NCBI GenBank assembly: GCA_037576195.1
Contig: CM075102.1
Coordinates: 2,666,001-2,730,000, forward strand
Source of the DNA: Phytoseiulus persimilis
Lineage: Eukaryota; Arthropoda; Arachnida; Mesostigmata; Phytoseiidae
DNA length: 64,000 nt
Direction: 5' to 3'
Part shown: piece by piece, positions 1 through 11,673 of the stretch
How the letters are laid out: each line of letters opens with the position of its first letter
How positions within the stretch are numbered: the stretch's first letter is position 1
Program-made: the position numbers and the translations under genes
Notes under the pieces: generated by a model
Told to the model about the DNA's origin: nothing
The model's database searches: none
Seen by the model: only the letters and a program-made list of their open reading frames with translations

Positions 1-1210
1 GGGAATCACCTCCATAGACCCTCAAAAGTATGGTCAGATCGACCTGGGAATCACCTCCATAGACCCTCAAAAGTATGGTCAGATCGACCTAGGAATCACC
101 TCCATAGACCCTCAAAAGTATGGTCAGATCGACCTAGGAATCACCTCCATAGACCCTCAAAAGTATGTTCAGATCGACCTGGGAATCACCTCCATAGACA
201 TTCAAAAGTATGGTCAGATCGACCTAGGAATCACCTCCATAGACCCTCAAAAGTATGGTCAGATCGACCTAGGAATCACCTCCATAGACCCTAAAAAGTA
301 TGGTCAGATCGACCTAGGAATCACCTCCATAGACCCTCAAAAGTATGGTCAGATCGACCTAGGAATCACCTCCATAGACCCTAAAAGTATGTTCAGATCG
401 ATCCCAGAATCACTTCAATAGACCCTCAAAAGTATGGTCAGATCGACCTAGGAATCACCTCCATAGACCCTCAAAAGTATCGTCAGATCGACCTAGGAAT
501 CACCTCCATAGACCCTCAAAAGTATGGTCAGATCGACCTAGGAATCACCTCCATAGACCCTCAAAAGTATGGTCAGATCGACCTAGGAATCACCTCCATA
601 GACCCTCAAAAGTATGGTCAGATCGACCTAGGAATCACCTCCATAGACCCTCAAAAGTATGGTCAGATCGACCTAGGAATCACCTCCATAGACCCTCAAA
701 AGTATGGTCAGATCGACCTAGGAATCACCTCTATAGACCCTCAAAAGTATGGTCAGATCGACCTAGGAATCACCTCCATAGACCCTCAAAAGTATGGTCA
801 GATCGACCTAGGAGTCACCTCCATAGACCCTCAAAAGTATGGTCAGATCGACCTAGGAATCACCTCCATAGACCCTCAAAAGTATGGTCAGATCGACCTA
901 GGAATCACCTCCATAGACCTTCAAAAGTATGGTCAGATCGACCTAGGAATCACCTCCATAGACCCTCAAAAGTATGGTCAGATCGACCTAGGAATCACCT
1001 CCATAGACCCTCAAAAGTATGGTCAGATCGACCTAGGAATCACCTCCATAGACCCTCAAAAGTATGCTCAGATCGACCTAGGAATCACCTCCATAGACCC
1101 TCAAAAGTATGGTCAGATCGACCTGGGAATCACCTCCATAGACCCTCAAAAGTATGGTCAGATCGACCTGGGAATCACCTCCATAGACCCTCAAAAGTAT
1201 GGTCAGATCG
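1..1210 (+). repeat. class A 45-bp minisatellite array, left arm
   Basis: About 27 near-identical 45-bp units, each starting GGAATCACCTCCATAGACCC and ending with GGTCAGATCGACCTA. Variation is mainly single substitutions, with one irregular stretch near 380-420. The unit is 15 codons long, so it stays open in some frames without being coding. The array runs off the left edge of the window. Confidence 0.97.
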
Positions 1211-1320
1211 GATTCGAATCATGCCACTCTCTGGTCGGAAGGGCCTCGAAATCACTCCTCCATACTCAGGGAAGGATGGTCAGAAAGGCCTCGGAATCAC
1301 CACTCTTCCGCCACCTAACT
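1211..1320. repeat. inner inverted repeat, left copy
   Basis: This stretch matches the reverse complement of about 3985-4095 with small differences. Shared landmarks are CGAATCATGCC, CTCTGGTC, AAGGGCCTCG and CACTCCTCCATACTCAGGGA. It links the left array to the unique interior and supports reading the two arrays as inverted arms of one element. Confidence 0.75.
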
Positions 1321-1656
1321 GAGCGAGAACGCGAGAGTTCGAGCACATCATGGGCATCGAATAGCCTCCGAAGACATCGTCGCCTTGGGGAATCGAGCCA
1401 GCAATCGTTGGATCTCTCTCGTGCCACAGCAACTTCAGCTTTCGTATTTGAAATGATGATTTCCCGGAAAACCTGCATCCCTGTCCATGAAGAATCTAGG
1501 AGCTCCGCTAGCTCCTAGATTCGCTAGAAAGAGGAACGGGAAAGATCAGGAAATATCGTGGGGATAGAAACGACTGAGCGCCGATTGATGACAGCTCAAT
1601 GATGACAGACAAAGATATTTCAGACTAAAGACAGCAAAAGCTTTATTGCGAAGTTT

Positions 1657-3669
1657 TCATTCATCAGCACCATCGTCTTCCGACTCTGCTTCGTCCTCAG
1701 CCATGAAGATTTCCGTCAAGCCAGCCGCTGGACGAGGAATCGTTGCTAAATACCTGGCATAAGACAGATAGTAAATGGCCGCGGTCACATGACAGCAGCA
1801 TCCAACTGTGCGGCTCCCATTTGGACATTCGCACCAATGTCCTCTGATCCCTTGAACGTCATTCGAGTCTGGTTCGTATTGGATGAATAGTCGGTAGGTC
1901 TCCCGACTCACATGACGGGATCTAATGTCGAGACGGACGATATTCGGCTGTTCCTTGACGAAACTCATCTGGATGTTATTCTCGTCGTCCATCGTGTCCG
2001 CAAGATAGGAAGCAGCGAGCTTGACCTGATACGGCCCGGATGCGAGAAGGACCAGTTCACGCTCCGTCAATCTCGGAAAATCGGTGAGTTCTTCGGCAGA
2101 GATCCTCGAGAGTGCTTTGGGTCTCTGCATCCATCTCTCGCGTTCGACGCGCTCTCCAAGATCATTCGCTACATGCTGTCGCGCATCCATGCGTTCGAGG
2201 ATCTCAGACTCGAAGGCATCGCTGTCCCACGATAGACCACCAAAGCGGTTCTCCAAGTATCCGACGATCTTACAAAGGGTGGGCACTTTGTGGAGCATTT
2301 TGTTATCCAAAACATTGTGGAGGAGCTTGTACCGCTGAGCGACGCGGCCGTGCACAGCTTCCACTACCCAACGAACCTTGGTGATTCGGCGGGAGCGGTT
2401 CGCTTCTTCGCAGGGGACCTGCTTCCGTGTGCCTTTCATTGCAGGCATGAACACTCGGAAACCCATGTCACTCATGTACTGAACGGAGTCCCTGAATCCG
2501 CGATCCACGACTAGAGCATCATTTGGTCTCAAGAGGGATAGCAGAGCTCGGTCTTCTAGAACCCTCCTCACGATGGAAGCATCATTTTCCGTTCCGAAGT
2601 AAGGCCCGGCGAAATCGACGATGTACCCATTGGTTGTGCAAATAGTGAAGGGCTTGCATAAGTGACACTTCTTTTGGCCCGAGTATGACAAACGCTGAAA
2701 AGCGTTATTGGTGCTCTTCTGATGACGGATATAGGTACCGTCAAGCACCAGCGCAACTCGATCCGCAGTCAAGTCGAGGAGCCGTCTCGCTGATCTCGTC
2801 GTCATGCTCAGCAGGATATCGCGTGTCATTGACTGCGGTCCGAAAGCTAGCAAGATGTCTTTCTCGAAGACCTCTATCACTTTGGTGAATGTCGACGACA
2901 CAAGCTTGGGGTCCCGTAAATCTAGGAGGCTCGCAATGAAGCGCTGAGAACTCCCAGATCGGAGTTTCATCAAGAAAATGAAGAGAGCTCTGGAATTTCC
3001 CAAGCTCGGTAAGGAATCGGCGATCTGCCGGAGATTATCACCCGAAAACCCAGTGAGACTCACAAAACGGTCGTCGGGGAGTTCGAGATTGCTGACTCTC
3101 TCAAGCAAAGGGGCGTTCGAAGCGTCACGAAGTAAGTCCCTCAAATCGTCCATGTCAATTTCCGCGTGGTCATCCACTGTCACCAGATCGTTTTTTGGCT
3201 CGATATTGCAGATTCGATGCGCCTCGCAAGTGCGACATCCCTTGGGGATGAAGATTTTATTACAGTTGAACACCTTGTGACGGTCGGGCAACTCGATGAC
3301 GCGAAGACTATTGGTGGTCTTGCACACCAAGCACTGGCCACGGTGCGCTGATGTCCTTGGATGTTTGTAGAGAAGGGTTTCCCGTTCTTGTTCTAGTTTG
3401 ATTTCTTCACCAGACGAAGCATCAGATTCAGGACAGACTTCGGGAGATGGTCGGTCCTGAATGCGACGGCAAGAATCGCACAACCATTTGTTGAGGGCGA
3501 TCTGTTTCCCGTAGTGACGACTGTACCGATCGCTATCCACTTGCGTGCTCACTTTGAAAGGGCGACCTTTGGCGCGATGTGTCCACCTTTTACAGACAGC
3601 ACATTGTTCCGGCATGATGGAGCTGGCACTGGGGCTGGGCTGGTCTGCTGGGATGGCAAGGACGGACAC
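1657..3669 (-). CDS. Harbinger-like DDE transposase with SWIM-type zinc motif, intact ORF
   Basis: Uninterrupted 670-residue ORF. N-terminal Cys pairs (C23/C26, C64/C67, C113/C116, C145/C148) suggest zinc-binding, probably DNA-recognition, modules. The catalytic core looks like the DDE_Tnp_4 (PIF/Harbinger, IS5-related) family: D310 in VLDGTYI, D389 in VVDRGF and E437 in WVVEAVHGR. Near the C-terminus CECPNG (613-618) followed by CCCH (624-627) resembles a SWIM zinc motif, and the tail is acidic. I infer nuclear cut-and-paste activity on the inverted arms around it. No frameshift or internal stop is present, so it could be active. I chose the first ATG; M19 is an alternative. Subgroup assignment (for example ISL2EU-like) is uncertain. 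Confidence 0.85.
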   Translation of the reverse strand: MSVLAIPADQPSPSASSIMPEQCAVCKRWTHRAKGRPFKVSTQVDSDRYSRHYGKQIALNKWLCDSCRRIQDRPSPEVCPESDASSGEEIKLEQERETLLYKHPRTSAHRGQCLVCKTTNSLRVIELPDRHKVFNCNKIFIPKGCRTCEAHRICNIEPKNDLVTVDDHAEIDMDDLRDLLRDASNAPLLERVSNLELPDDRFVSLTGFSGDNLRQIADSLPSLGNSRALFIFLMKLRSGSSQRFIASLLDLRDPKLVSSTFTKVIEVFEKDILLAFGPQSMTRDILLSMTTRSARRLLDLTADRVALVLDGTYIRHQKSTNNAFQRLSYSGQKKCHLCKPFTICTTNGYIVDFAGPYFGTENDASIVRRVLEDRALLSLLRPNDALVVDRGFRDSVQYMSDMGFRVFMPAMKGTRKQVPCEEANRSRRITKVRWVVEAVHGRVAQRYKLLHNVLDNKMLHKVPTLCKIVGYLENRFGGLSWDSDAFESEILERMDARQHVANDLGERVERERWMQRPKALSRISAEELTDFPRLTERELVLLASGPYQVKLAASYLADTMDDENNIQMSFVKEQPNIVRLDIRSRHVSRETYRLFIQYEPDSNDVQGIRGHWCECPNGSRTVGCCCHVTAAIYYLSYARYLATIPRPAAGLTEIFMAEDEAESEDDGADE

Positions 3670-3749
3670 AAGATAGGGACTCTTCGCTGGGCGAACACAG
3701 CTGGTGTGGCGAAATGTGGATGTGGTTTCTTGGAAGCGCCGCAGTCAGA

Positions 3750-3990
3750 GGACACTCTCGCTGGTCTCGGCCACCATCAGAGGAGGCCACCAGGTGGCGC
3801 GAATGTAGTATTCACCAAGAGTGGGAGATTCCGTGAAGGAATCTCAGGATTTGTCGTAATATAGGATATCATGGTTATAGGAATAATGAATCCAAGTTGT
3901 CTGATCATTACGGATGAATATGGTTATCCAATAAAGAGTGGCGCTCTCGCTGATCTTGGCCACCGTCAGAGGAGGCCGCCAGGTGATTCC
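3750..3990 (+). repeat. short direct duplication beside the transposase 5' end
   Basis: A segment of about 45 bp at 3751-3795 (CTCTCGCTGGTCTCGGCC to GGAGGCCACCAGGTG) recurs with few changes at 3947-3985. It lies upstream of the transposase start on the minus strand, between coding sequence and inner inverted repeat, so it may belong to the element's promoter region. No motif proves this. Confidence 0.6.
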
Positions 3991-4095
3991 GGGATCAATC
4001 TGACCATACTTCCCTGAGTATGGAGGAGTGACTCCGAGGCCCTTCTGACCAGAGATGGGCATGATTCGGATTCGACAATCCGAATCTGAGGGTCT
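3985..4095. repeat. inner inverted repeat, right copy
   Basis: Reverse-complement partner of 1211-1320. It also contains GGTGATTCCGGGATCAATCT and CTGACCATACTT, which are recognisable diverged 45-bp units. The arrays therefore seem to have grown out of the element's own terminal repeat. Confidence 0.75.
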
Positions 4096-5898
4096 TTGGA
4101 GATGATTCCGGGATCGATCTGACCATACTTTTGAGGGTCTATGGAGGTGATTCCTAGGTCGATCTGACCATACTTTCGAGGGTCTATGGAGGTGATTCCT
4201 AGGTCGATCTGACCATACTTTTGAGGGTCTATGGAGGTGATTCCCAGGTCGATCTGACCATACTTTTGAGGGTCTATGGAGGTGATTCCTAGGTCGATCT
4301 GAGCATACTTTTGAGGGTCTATGGAGGTGATTCCTAGGTCGATCTGACCATACTTTTGAGGGTCTATGGAGGTGATTCCTAGGTCGATCTGACCATACTT
4401 TTGAGGGTCTATGGAGGTGATTCCTAGGTCGATCTGACCATACTTTTGAAGGTCTATGGAGGTGATTCCTAGGTCGATCTGACCATACTTTTGAGGGTCT
4501 ATGGAGGTGATTCCTAGGTCGATCTGACCATACTTTTGAGGGTCTATGGAGGTGATTCCTAGGTCGATCTGACCATACTTTTGAGGGTCTATGGAGGTGA
4601 TTCCTAGGTCGATCTGACCATACTTTTGAGGGTCTATAGAGGTGATTCCTAGGTCGATCTGACCATACTTTTGAGGGTCTATGGAGGTGATTCCTAGGTC
4701 GATCTGACCATACTTTTGAGGGTCTATGGAGGTGATTCCTAGGTCGATCTGACCATACTTTGAGGGTCTATGGAGGTGATTCCTAGGTCGATCTGACCAT
4801 ACTTTTGAGGGTCTATGGAGGTGATTCCTAGGTCGATCTGACCATACTTTTGAGGGTCTATGGAGGTGATTCCTAGGTCGATCTGACCATACTTTTGAGG
4901 GTCTATGGAGGTGATTCCTAGGTCGATCTGACCATACTTTTGAGGGTCTATGGAGGTGATTCCTAGGTCGATCTGACCATACTTTTGAGGGTCTATGGAG
5001 GTGATTCCTAGGTCGATCTGACCATACTTTTGAGGGTCTATGGAGGTGATTCCTGGGTCGATCTGACCATACTTTTGAGGGTCTATGGAGGTGATTCCTA
5101 GGTCGATCTGACCATACTTTTGAGGGTCTATGGAGGTGATTCCTAGGTCGATCTGACCATACTTTTGAGGGTCTATGGAGGTGATTCCTAGGTCGATCTG
5201 ACCATACTTTTGAGGGTCTATGGAGGTGATTCCTAGGTCGATCTGACCATACTTTTGAGGGTCTATGGAGGTGATTCCTAGGTCGATCTGACCATACTTT
5301 TGAGGGTCTATGGAGGTGATTTCTAGGTCGATCTGACCATACTTTTGAGGGTCTATAGAGGTGATTCCTAGGTCGATCTGACCATACTTTTGAGGGTCTA
5401 CTGGACGGGTGATTCCTAGGGCGATCTGACCATACTTTTTGAGGGTCTATGGAGGTGATTCCTAGGTCGATCTGGACCCTACTTTTGAGGGTCTAGGAGG
5501 TGATTCCTAGGTCGATCTGACCATACTTTTGCGGGTCTATGGAGGGATTCCTAGGTCGATCTGACCATACTTTTGAGGGTCTATGGAGGTGATTCCTAGG
5601 TCGATCTGACCATACTTTGAGGGTCTATGGAGGTGATTTCCTAGGTCGCTCCTGACCATACTTTTGAGGGTCTATGGAGGTGATTCCTAGGTCGATCTGA
5701 CCATACTTTTGAGGGTCTATGGAGGTGATTCCTAGGTCGATCTGACCATACTTTTGAGGGTCTTGGCAGGTGATTCCTGGGTCGATCTGACCATACTTTT
5801 GAGGGTCTATGGAGGTGATTCCTAGGTCGATCTGACCATACTTTTGAGGGTCTATGGAGGTGATTCCTAGGTCGATCTGACCATTACTTTTGAGGGTC
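4085..5898 (-). repeat. class A 45-bp minisatellite array, right arm, proximal part
   Basis: About 40 units of the same 45-bp sequence as 1-1210 in the opposite orientation. Most are near-identical up to about 5390; beyond that indels become frequent. The array stops abruptly at the poly-T at 5899, the reverse-strand poly(A) tail of the LINE inserted here. Confidence 0.96.
5886..5898. repeat. LINE target-site duplication, left copy
   Basis: ACTTTTGAGGGTC (13 bp), part of a class A unit, directly precedes the poly-T. The same 13 bp recurs at 11674-11686 where the array resumes. Confidence 0.85.
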
Positions 5899-6617
5899 TT
5901 TTTTTTTTTTTTTTTTTTTTTTTCTGGCGGGAGGGGAAATCCCTTCGGATACAAGAGATAGGACTTTCGTCCGTTACCCTAGTTATGAGGTGTGTCCTCT
6001 AAAACCCCTCCCTCCGCCCTTTTGGTGACTGGGCACTCAGGGCAAGCCCTGTATTGTATTACTTCCGGGTCCACCAAGGGCCGTCCGCTTCGTCAGTCAG
6101 CTCTCGTCTCCCTTTTTGTTTATCTATTCTTCGTTCTGTCTTGCGGCTAGGGTTCCCTACGGGACCTCAGGCATAGTTTGCCCGTTTAGTTCTGCGTTTC
6201 TTCGCATGAGCATGTTCTCCTTTTTTTTGAGTATACATCCTATTTGCGTGAGATTAAATTCCACTTACCTTCATTTTGCAGCATCTTTTGGACCAGTTCT
6301 GGGACCGAGCCTCCTTCTAAGCCTCGTCTTGGCTGAGGACAGCGCTTCGCAAGTGAAGACCGTATGATCCACATCGTCCTTCTGCCCCTGAATCGCAAAT
6401 GACTGCACAGTGGGCTAGGAGCTTTCTTGAAGCGATGGAGGTACTTCTGGAAATCTCCGTGTCCTGTGAGGACTTGGTTGTGTGGGTACGTTTAGTTCAC
6501 CGAATTCCCGCTTGTACCAGCTTCGCAGATCCGATATGCTATCGTAGGTCGTTCTGCCGGTCAGCGAGCTGCTCCAAGATTGTTGCCACTTGTTGAGCGT
6601 CCTCTTCGCGTATCTCT

Positions 6618-8974
6618 TCATCCTTTTTGTGGGCCTCCTCCGTCACTTCCGGACTCATCGTCCCCATCTCGGATCTTGTCGCGCCTGTAGGTCTCCACTC
6701 TCTCCTGCGCTAGGAAGGGCCAGGGGATCGCGCGGGCCAGCACAAGCAACGCTGAAGTGGATACCGTGCGATAGGCTCTAGTGAATCCTATCGCGGTGAT
6801 TCTTTGCGCTCGTTCCAGAGCGTCTCTGTTCTTTTTGTATCGCAGCGCAGATGGACTCCAAATAGGGGCGGCATACAGTGCGATGGATTGGGCCACTGTG
6901 GCCAAATCCTCCTTTGGTCCTCAGATGCTCCATAGGTGCGCGGTAAAATCGTCGCTATGTCGTGTGCCGCTTTCGTGGCCTTATTGACGACCATCTTGAT
7001 GTGTTCAGTCCCCTTCAGGTCTGACTGTAATAGAAATCCCAAGTATTTCGCGGATCTGGCCAATCTTCTACTCTATGTCCTTCCACTACACTCTTGGGAG
7101 GGCGGTCCTTTTTTGCGTTTGTCAGCCATCACCGGCCTCCGTTTTCTCACGCGCAAGGGCGAGGTGATTCGCTTTCATCCACCGTGAGATTATGTCAAGT
7201 GAGTCCTGTGTGATTTCTTCCAGTTCCTCAATTGATCTTGCCGTCGTTATGATCGCAAGGGTCGTCAGCGTATGCGATTAGTCACAGCTCCCTTGGGAGT
7301 ACCTCTCTCAAAAACGTCGTCATAAGCCACATTCCACAAGGTCGGTCCTAACACCGAACCCTGCGGAACTCCCGCTGACATTCGATGGGTTCGACCTTTC
7401 TCGTCGACGATCCATCTATTTTGTAGGTAGCAGCTCAGTATTCTCCGGAGGTAAGGGGAGATCTGCCTATTCTGCAGACTTTTCAGGACTACCTCCCACT
7501 CCACCGAATTGAAGGCATTCCTGACATCCAGAAGGGTGATGAGGACACGGTCTCTCAGCTTCCGTGAGCGCTGCTTCTCGGCATCAACTATTTGTGTAAC
7601 CCTTTCCAGGGCAGACAGGGTGGATCTTCCTCTTCGAAAAGCCAAACTGGTTTTCGGAGAGGACGCCCCGTCCTCTTCAAGCTCATCTTGTAGTCTCCTG
7701 TTTATGATGCTCTCCACTGCCTTGGCGGTTGTGTCCAGCAGGCATATGGGTCTGTAGGAGTTCGGTGTCCCCAGGTTTCGGGATCAGTACGAGCCTTGCA
7801 GTTCGCCATTGGGGTGGGAAGATTCCACTCTGTATGATCCGCGTTTGCGGCTTTTCCGAAGATGGATGGCCAATCTCTTCATGAGTATCTTGAGAGCTTC
7901 TGCTGGGATGCCATCGGGTCCTGGTGTTTTGCGGAGCGCGATTCGATCGGCAGCGTCTATAACTCTTTTATTGGTTACCTCGGGGATATCTTCTTCATTG
8001 ATGGATAAGTTTTCTCTCTCGAAATCGGTGCCCTCTGGGAAAGAGGTCCGAGACTGCCTTGTCAATTGTTTCGGAGGATAATTGTCGCCTGTGTCGGCCA
8101 ACCTTATCTCGGATGATCTTGTATGGAAGACCCCACACATCCTGGTCTGAGATTCTCAAGGAGATCCCTCCAGCTCGCGCGTTTTGCGTCCAAGATAGTC
8201 TTCATGTACTTTCTTTTTTTCCAGCGAGTATCTTGTCAAGGACTGCTGCGTTGCTTTGGGATTCATGTGTATTGTTCTTCTCGATCGCACGTAGTTTACT
8301 TCGTGCTGAGAGGCAAGTTTTCTCTGCTCCGCGATTCTCGCGTCCACCAGTACGCTGGCCCTTTTTCGGCCAAGCTGGGGTGAGGTTCTCGAGGATGCTG
8401 CCTGACAGGCATTGCGTAGGATCTTCAGAATAACAGGTCATTACATTCATATTGAGATCTTTAAGTCTCTTGCATTCCTCATCTATGCTTTGCGCGAGGA
8501 TCTCCTGGTCGAGTCGTCTTGCAATCCAGCCGGTCTGTCTTTCTGGTATTTGTTGTTCTTCTCCTACAGCTTCCATCTCCACATACAGATGGTCGCTGAG
8601 CGAGCTCGAATTCATCATTGACCGTCCATCCTGAGATCCCAGACGGATTCGTGCTGGCAGTGATGTCGATGAAGGTCTCCTGTGGTACCTCTTCGAATGT
8701 GGGGGGTCTTGCTGTCATTGAGTATATACAATCCGTGTCTTGCCAGTAGCTCCTCCAGGGCATTGCCCCTGGCTGTGTTTTGCGAGCACTTCCCCAGGCC
8801 GTTGATTGCCGCATTGAAGTCTCCCGCGAGGATAACCTGTCCGCTCGTTCCTTCAACGACGTTTTCTAGTGCTTCGATGTATTCAATAAATTCTTCTGTA
8901 TTCCGGTTCGGTGAGAAATAACAGCTGAGGAGGCGTGTGTTGCTCTCGGCGAGGGCCACCTCGGTGATACTCAC
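6618..8974 (-). pseudogene. LINE ORF2: endonuclease and reverse transcriptase, frameshifted
   Basis: Pieces in several frames read in order. The endonuclease has the AP-endonuclease signature LAGDFNAAI (within 8615-8974). The RT has the fingers region (7784-8140, with KTPGPDGIPAEALK), palm motif A LLDVRNAFNSV, and motif B SAGVPQGSVLGPTLWN (7265-7717). The catalytic YADD lies at 7261-7275, followed at once by a frameshift. A C-terminal region continues through 6788-7063 and 6618-6905. The intact protein would nick target DNA and prime reverse transcription of its own RNA at the site. With a frame break every few hundred bases it cannot make a functional protein. Confidence 0.85.
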
Positions 8975-9289
8975 CAGCTATCTTCCGTTCCTTGATACTT
9001 TCCTTACAGTTACGGGTGTCCATATGGCATAATCCCCTGATTCTTCAGAAATCCATCCTTGGTCTCTTCCGAATTGTTCTGGTAGATATATTTTCTATCA
9101 ACTTCGCTCAGTCTACATACGCTGATATATTCCATTGTTGACTCTGTCTTCCAGGAGGAGCGTGTGCTGCTCTAGATCGGTTGAGGTTGATCTGTACTAT
9201 CTTCATGTTTATTGTAGGTTTCCTGATGGGACCCTCTTCCCGTTCTGGCATTGTGATCCATCCTTCAGACTCCTTTGTTCTGATTTCCT

Positions 9290-11400
9290 ATGAACTTCTC
9301 ATGCGTCTCGGCTCCTGGGGTTTTCCGATTGCTGGTCCGCGGTTCTCGACATTCTCAGTTGCGCTGTCCACTGCTTCGCGACCGGTCTCGCATCGTCTGG
9401 ATGATCAGCCGATATTTCGGCACAGTGATGAGTATGCCGAATGTCCGCTTGCTTCACAGCTTGTACAGAAAGCTTCCGCTGCATATTACAATTCTTGCCG
9501 ATGTGGCCGTTGCCGTTACGCATCGGTAGCACTTCCTCTCTGTTGTTTCTTTACTGATGCAAGTGTTGGATTTGTGGCCACATCCCTGACACCTGTAGCA
9601 GTAGGAACATCGTACCATTCTTTTACGCTCAGATTTGCCATCCCGATCTTGATCTTTCCTATTTTAAGCATCCTTTGTCAGCGGTCGGGATTTGGATAGT
9701 CGGACCAGGGCTGTTCTTTCCCCTGATTTCGTTTCCCTTATCTGTTCACTCGAATGTATCATTCCCTGCTGCCTTCCTAATGCGTTTCTGAGTTCTTTAT
9801 CGATCTCCAACTCGTCAGGTGACCATGTCCATAGCGACACACAAAGATGGTGGAGTTTGTTGGGGGCCCCGCGTTTTCGCGCTCAGTTTGAGCTCATCAG
9901 AGATGTATTTGGCTAGTCTCTCTGTCCTCCATTTTCTTTTCCCGAATCTGGATCATGACACCTTCTCCTGTTTGGCGCACCCTCGGACGTCGACTCCAAG
10001 ATCTGGACGTCTCCGTGTCGATATTGCTGCGAAGGTTTCTGAGGACATCGGCAAAGCTTTTCTCTCCTGTTCCGACGAGGATTGATCCTTCGTTTCGTCG
10101 CGAGGTCTTGCCGTCTGTTTGTCTCTTGTCGCTGACCTTTTGGCAGGGTCTCGGAGTGACTTGAGCGAGAGCTCTGCTCCACCTTCAGTGCCATTGACGA
10201 TCCAACATGCCTCCGCGAGTTTCCCATATACGTTGGTCGGAGTTACACGGTATCTTATCAGAACCTTTTCTTCGATTTTATGACAGCTCATTTCACCGCT
10301 CTGCCACTTTCTGAAGTATTTCTGCGATGTCTATCGGTGTAGCGGCGCTCTTGATCTTTCCCACGATGAGGGTTCTCTTCTTTAGCGACTTGTGAGGCAC
10401 CTGCTCTTAGGAGCGCAGGCGACAGCAGTGCAGTTGTATAGAAGCGACCTCACCGTCCTCGAGGCTGTGGATTTCCTGACCGCGGGGAAGAAGCGTGACA
10501 GCTGCTCATGATGTTCGTCGTTCTCTGATCCTGATCATCGCCGCTGTGAGATGAGTACACGGCAGCCGCGGTTACCGACAATTCCAGCGTTGCTTTGGTT
10601 GCCTTCTCGAAGGTTTGCTTGGGCCATTCTTCTCGGCAAGGTGTACCATTCCTTCCAGGGTTTCCAGATTTGAGATCTCTCTCTTTATTTATCAGCTTCT
10701 TCTGCTCAATCTTGTCTTCCGCTCTGAGGCACCCTTTGTTCCGCATCGCGTTTCGCACATATCTCACAGGGTTTCGTCTCAGCTTGTATCGGGATCGTCA
10801 CACTCTTTGATGAGGTCTCTGACTCTCTCTCAAGCCTCGCCACTCCCCTGATGAGTTCTTGGGTGATCTTCTGACTACTTTCGCGGTGTTATGGACTTCG
10901 TTCTCGTATAATTCGTCGATTTTCTTCTTGATTATACTGTTTATTTTTCCACAATTTTTTCTCCCAAATCGCAGGTTTTTGCCCTCTTATCGCACTCTTC
11001 CTCATCTGTAAAAGAAGGGTCTTTGCGCTTCTTGCTACTCCTGATTCGTTCTCCGATATGGGGCTTCTACCTGAGAGTTGCTTCCGGGGGCAACTGGATT
11101 GGGCAAGTAGACTTCTGTATCTTATCCTTGTTAGTCTGCTACTGAAGCCTGGAGCCCAACAGCGTTCGGGTTTGCCTCTATGACGTTTTCCGCTCTCTCT
11201 TCGACCTCTTCGTCATCGTTTCCATGTCTGTGCGCTTCATCTCTTCTTCATCGCCCTCTTTCTCGCCTTGATCGCACCTGCGAAGGTGTCGGCAGACCCA
11301 TCTCCGAGATTCAACCTCGGATAACCTCGATGTGTTCTGATATGGTGCGGAATCTCTGTGCTGTCCCTATACGGATAATGCTGAAGGTCTCCTCGTACTG
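9290..11400 (-). pseudogene. LINE ORF1 (gag-like) with CCHC zinc knuckles, heavily degraded
   Basis: The firm evidence is two zinc knuckles in tandem: CYRCQGCGHKSNTC at 9559-9600, and a second at 9488-9531 starting CYRC and ending GHIGKNC across a frameshift. Such paired knuckles sit at the C-terminus of the ORF1 nucleocapsid-like protein of R1/Jockey-type LINEs, which coats element RNA. Upstream (10000-11400) the minus strand has charged, Lys/Arg/Glu-rich pieces in several frames that would suit the rest of ORF1, but I cannot follow one frame. Boundaries are approximate. Confidence 0.55.
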
Positions 11401-11673
11401 AAGTATGTGGACACGGTGGGTCCGAAAAGTTGGGTCAATCACCCGTAGGTGCAGCCGCGTAGAATCCTCTGAAGGCGCCCTCGAGCTTCTGGGACCGTTG
11501 TGTAACGACCGATTTTGCCGCTCACAAGGTTCCTCCCGATTCCCTCTTCCGATTCAAATCGTTGCTCAACAGAAACTTCCCGTTGAAACACAGAAAACTG
11601 TGACTTTCTGTCTGATCGATGGATAAAGTCTTCAGCGATATCACCCTTCGTTATCGTTTACTTTTTACTTCCC

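Larger units (their letters stand above)
5899..11673 (-). mobile_element. R1-type non-LTR retrotransposon (LINE), nearly full length, decayed
   Basis: A 5.8-kb insertion on the minus strand. It ends in a poly(A) tail (poly-T at 5899-5923) and is flanked by a perfect 13-bp target-site duplication taken from the class A minisatellite. Going from 5' to 3' it carries a gag-like ORF1 with CCHC knuckles (about 9488-9600) and an ORF2 with AP-type endonuclease (about 8615-8974), reverse transcriptase (about 7265-8140) and a C-terminal region to about 6618. Many frameshifts and stops make it a dead copy. The R1 clade is my best reading from the endonuclease/RT layout and paired gag knuckles; Jockey-related is the alternative. 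Confidence 0.85.

Noticed and set aside
1..1210. CRISPR-like regular array
   Set aside because: Units are contiguous with no unique spacers, and the surroundings are eukaryotic TEs.
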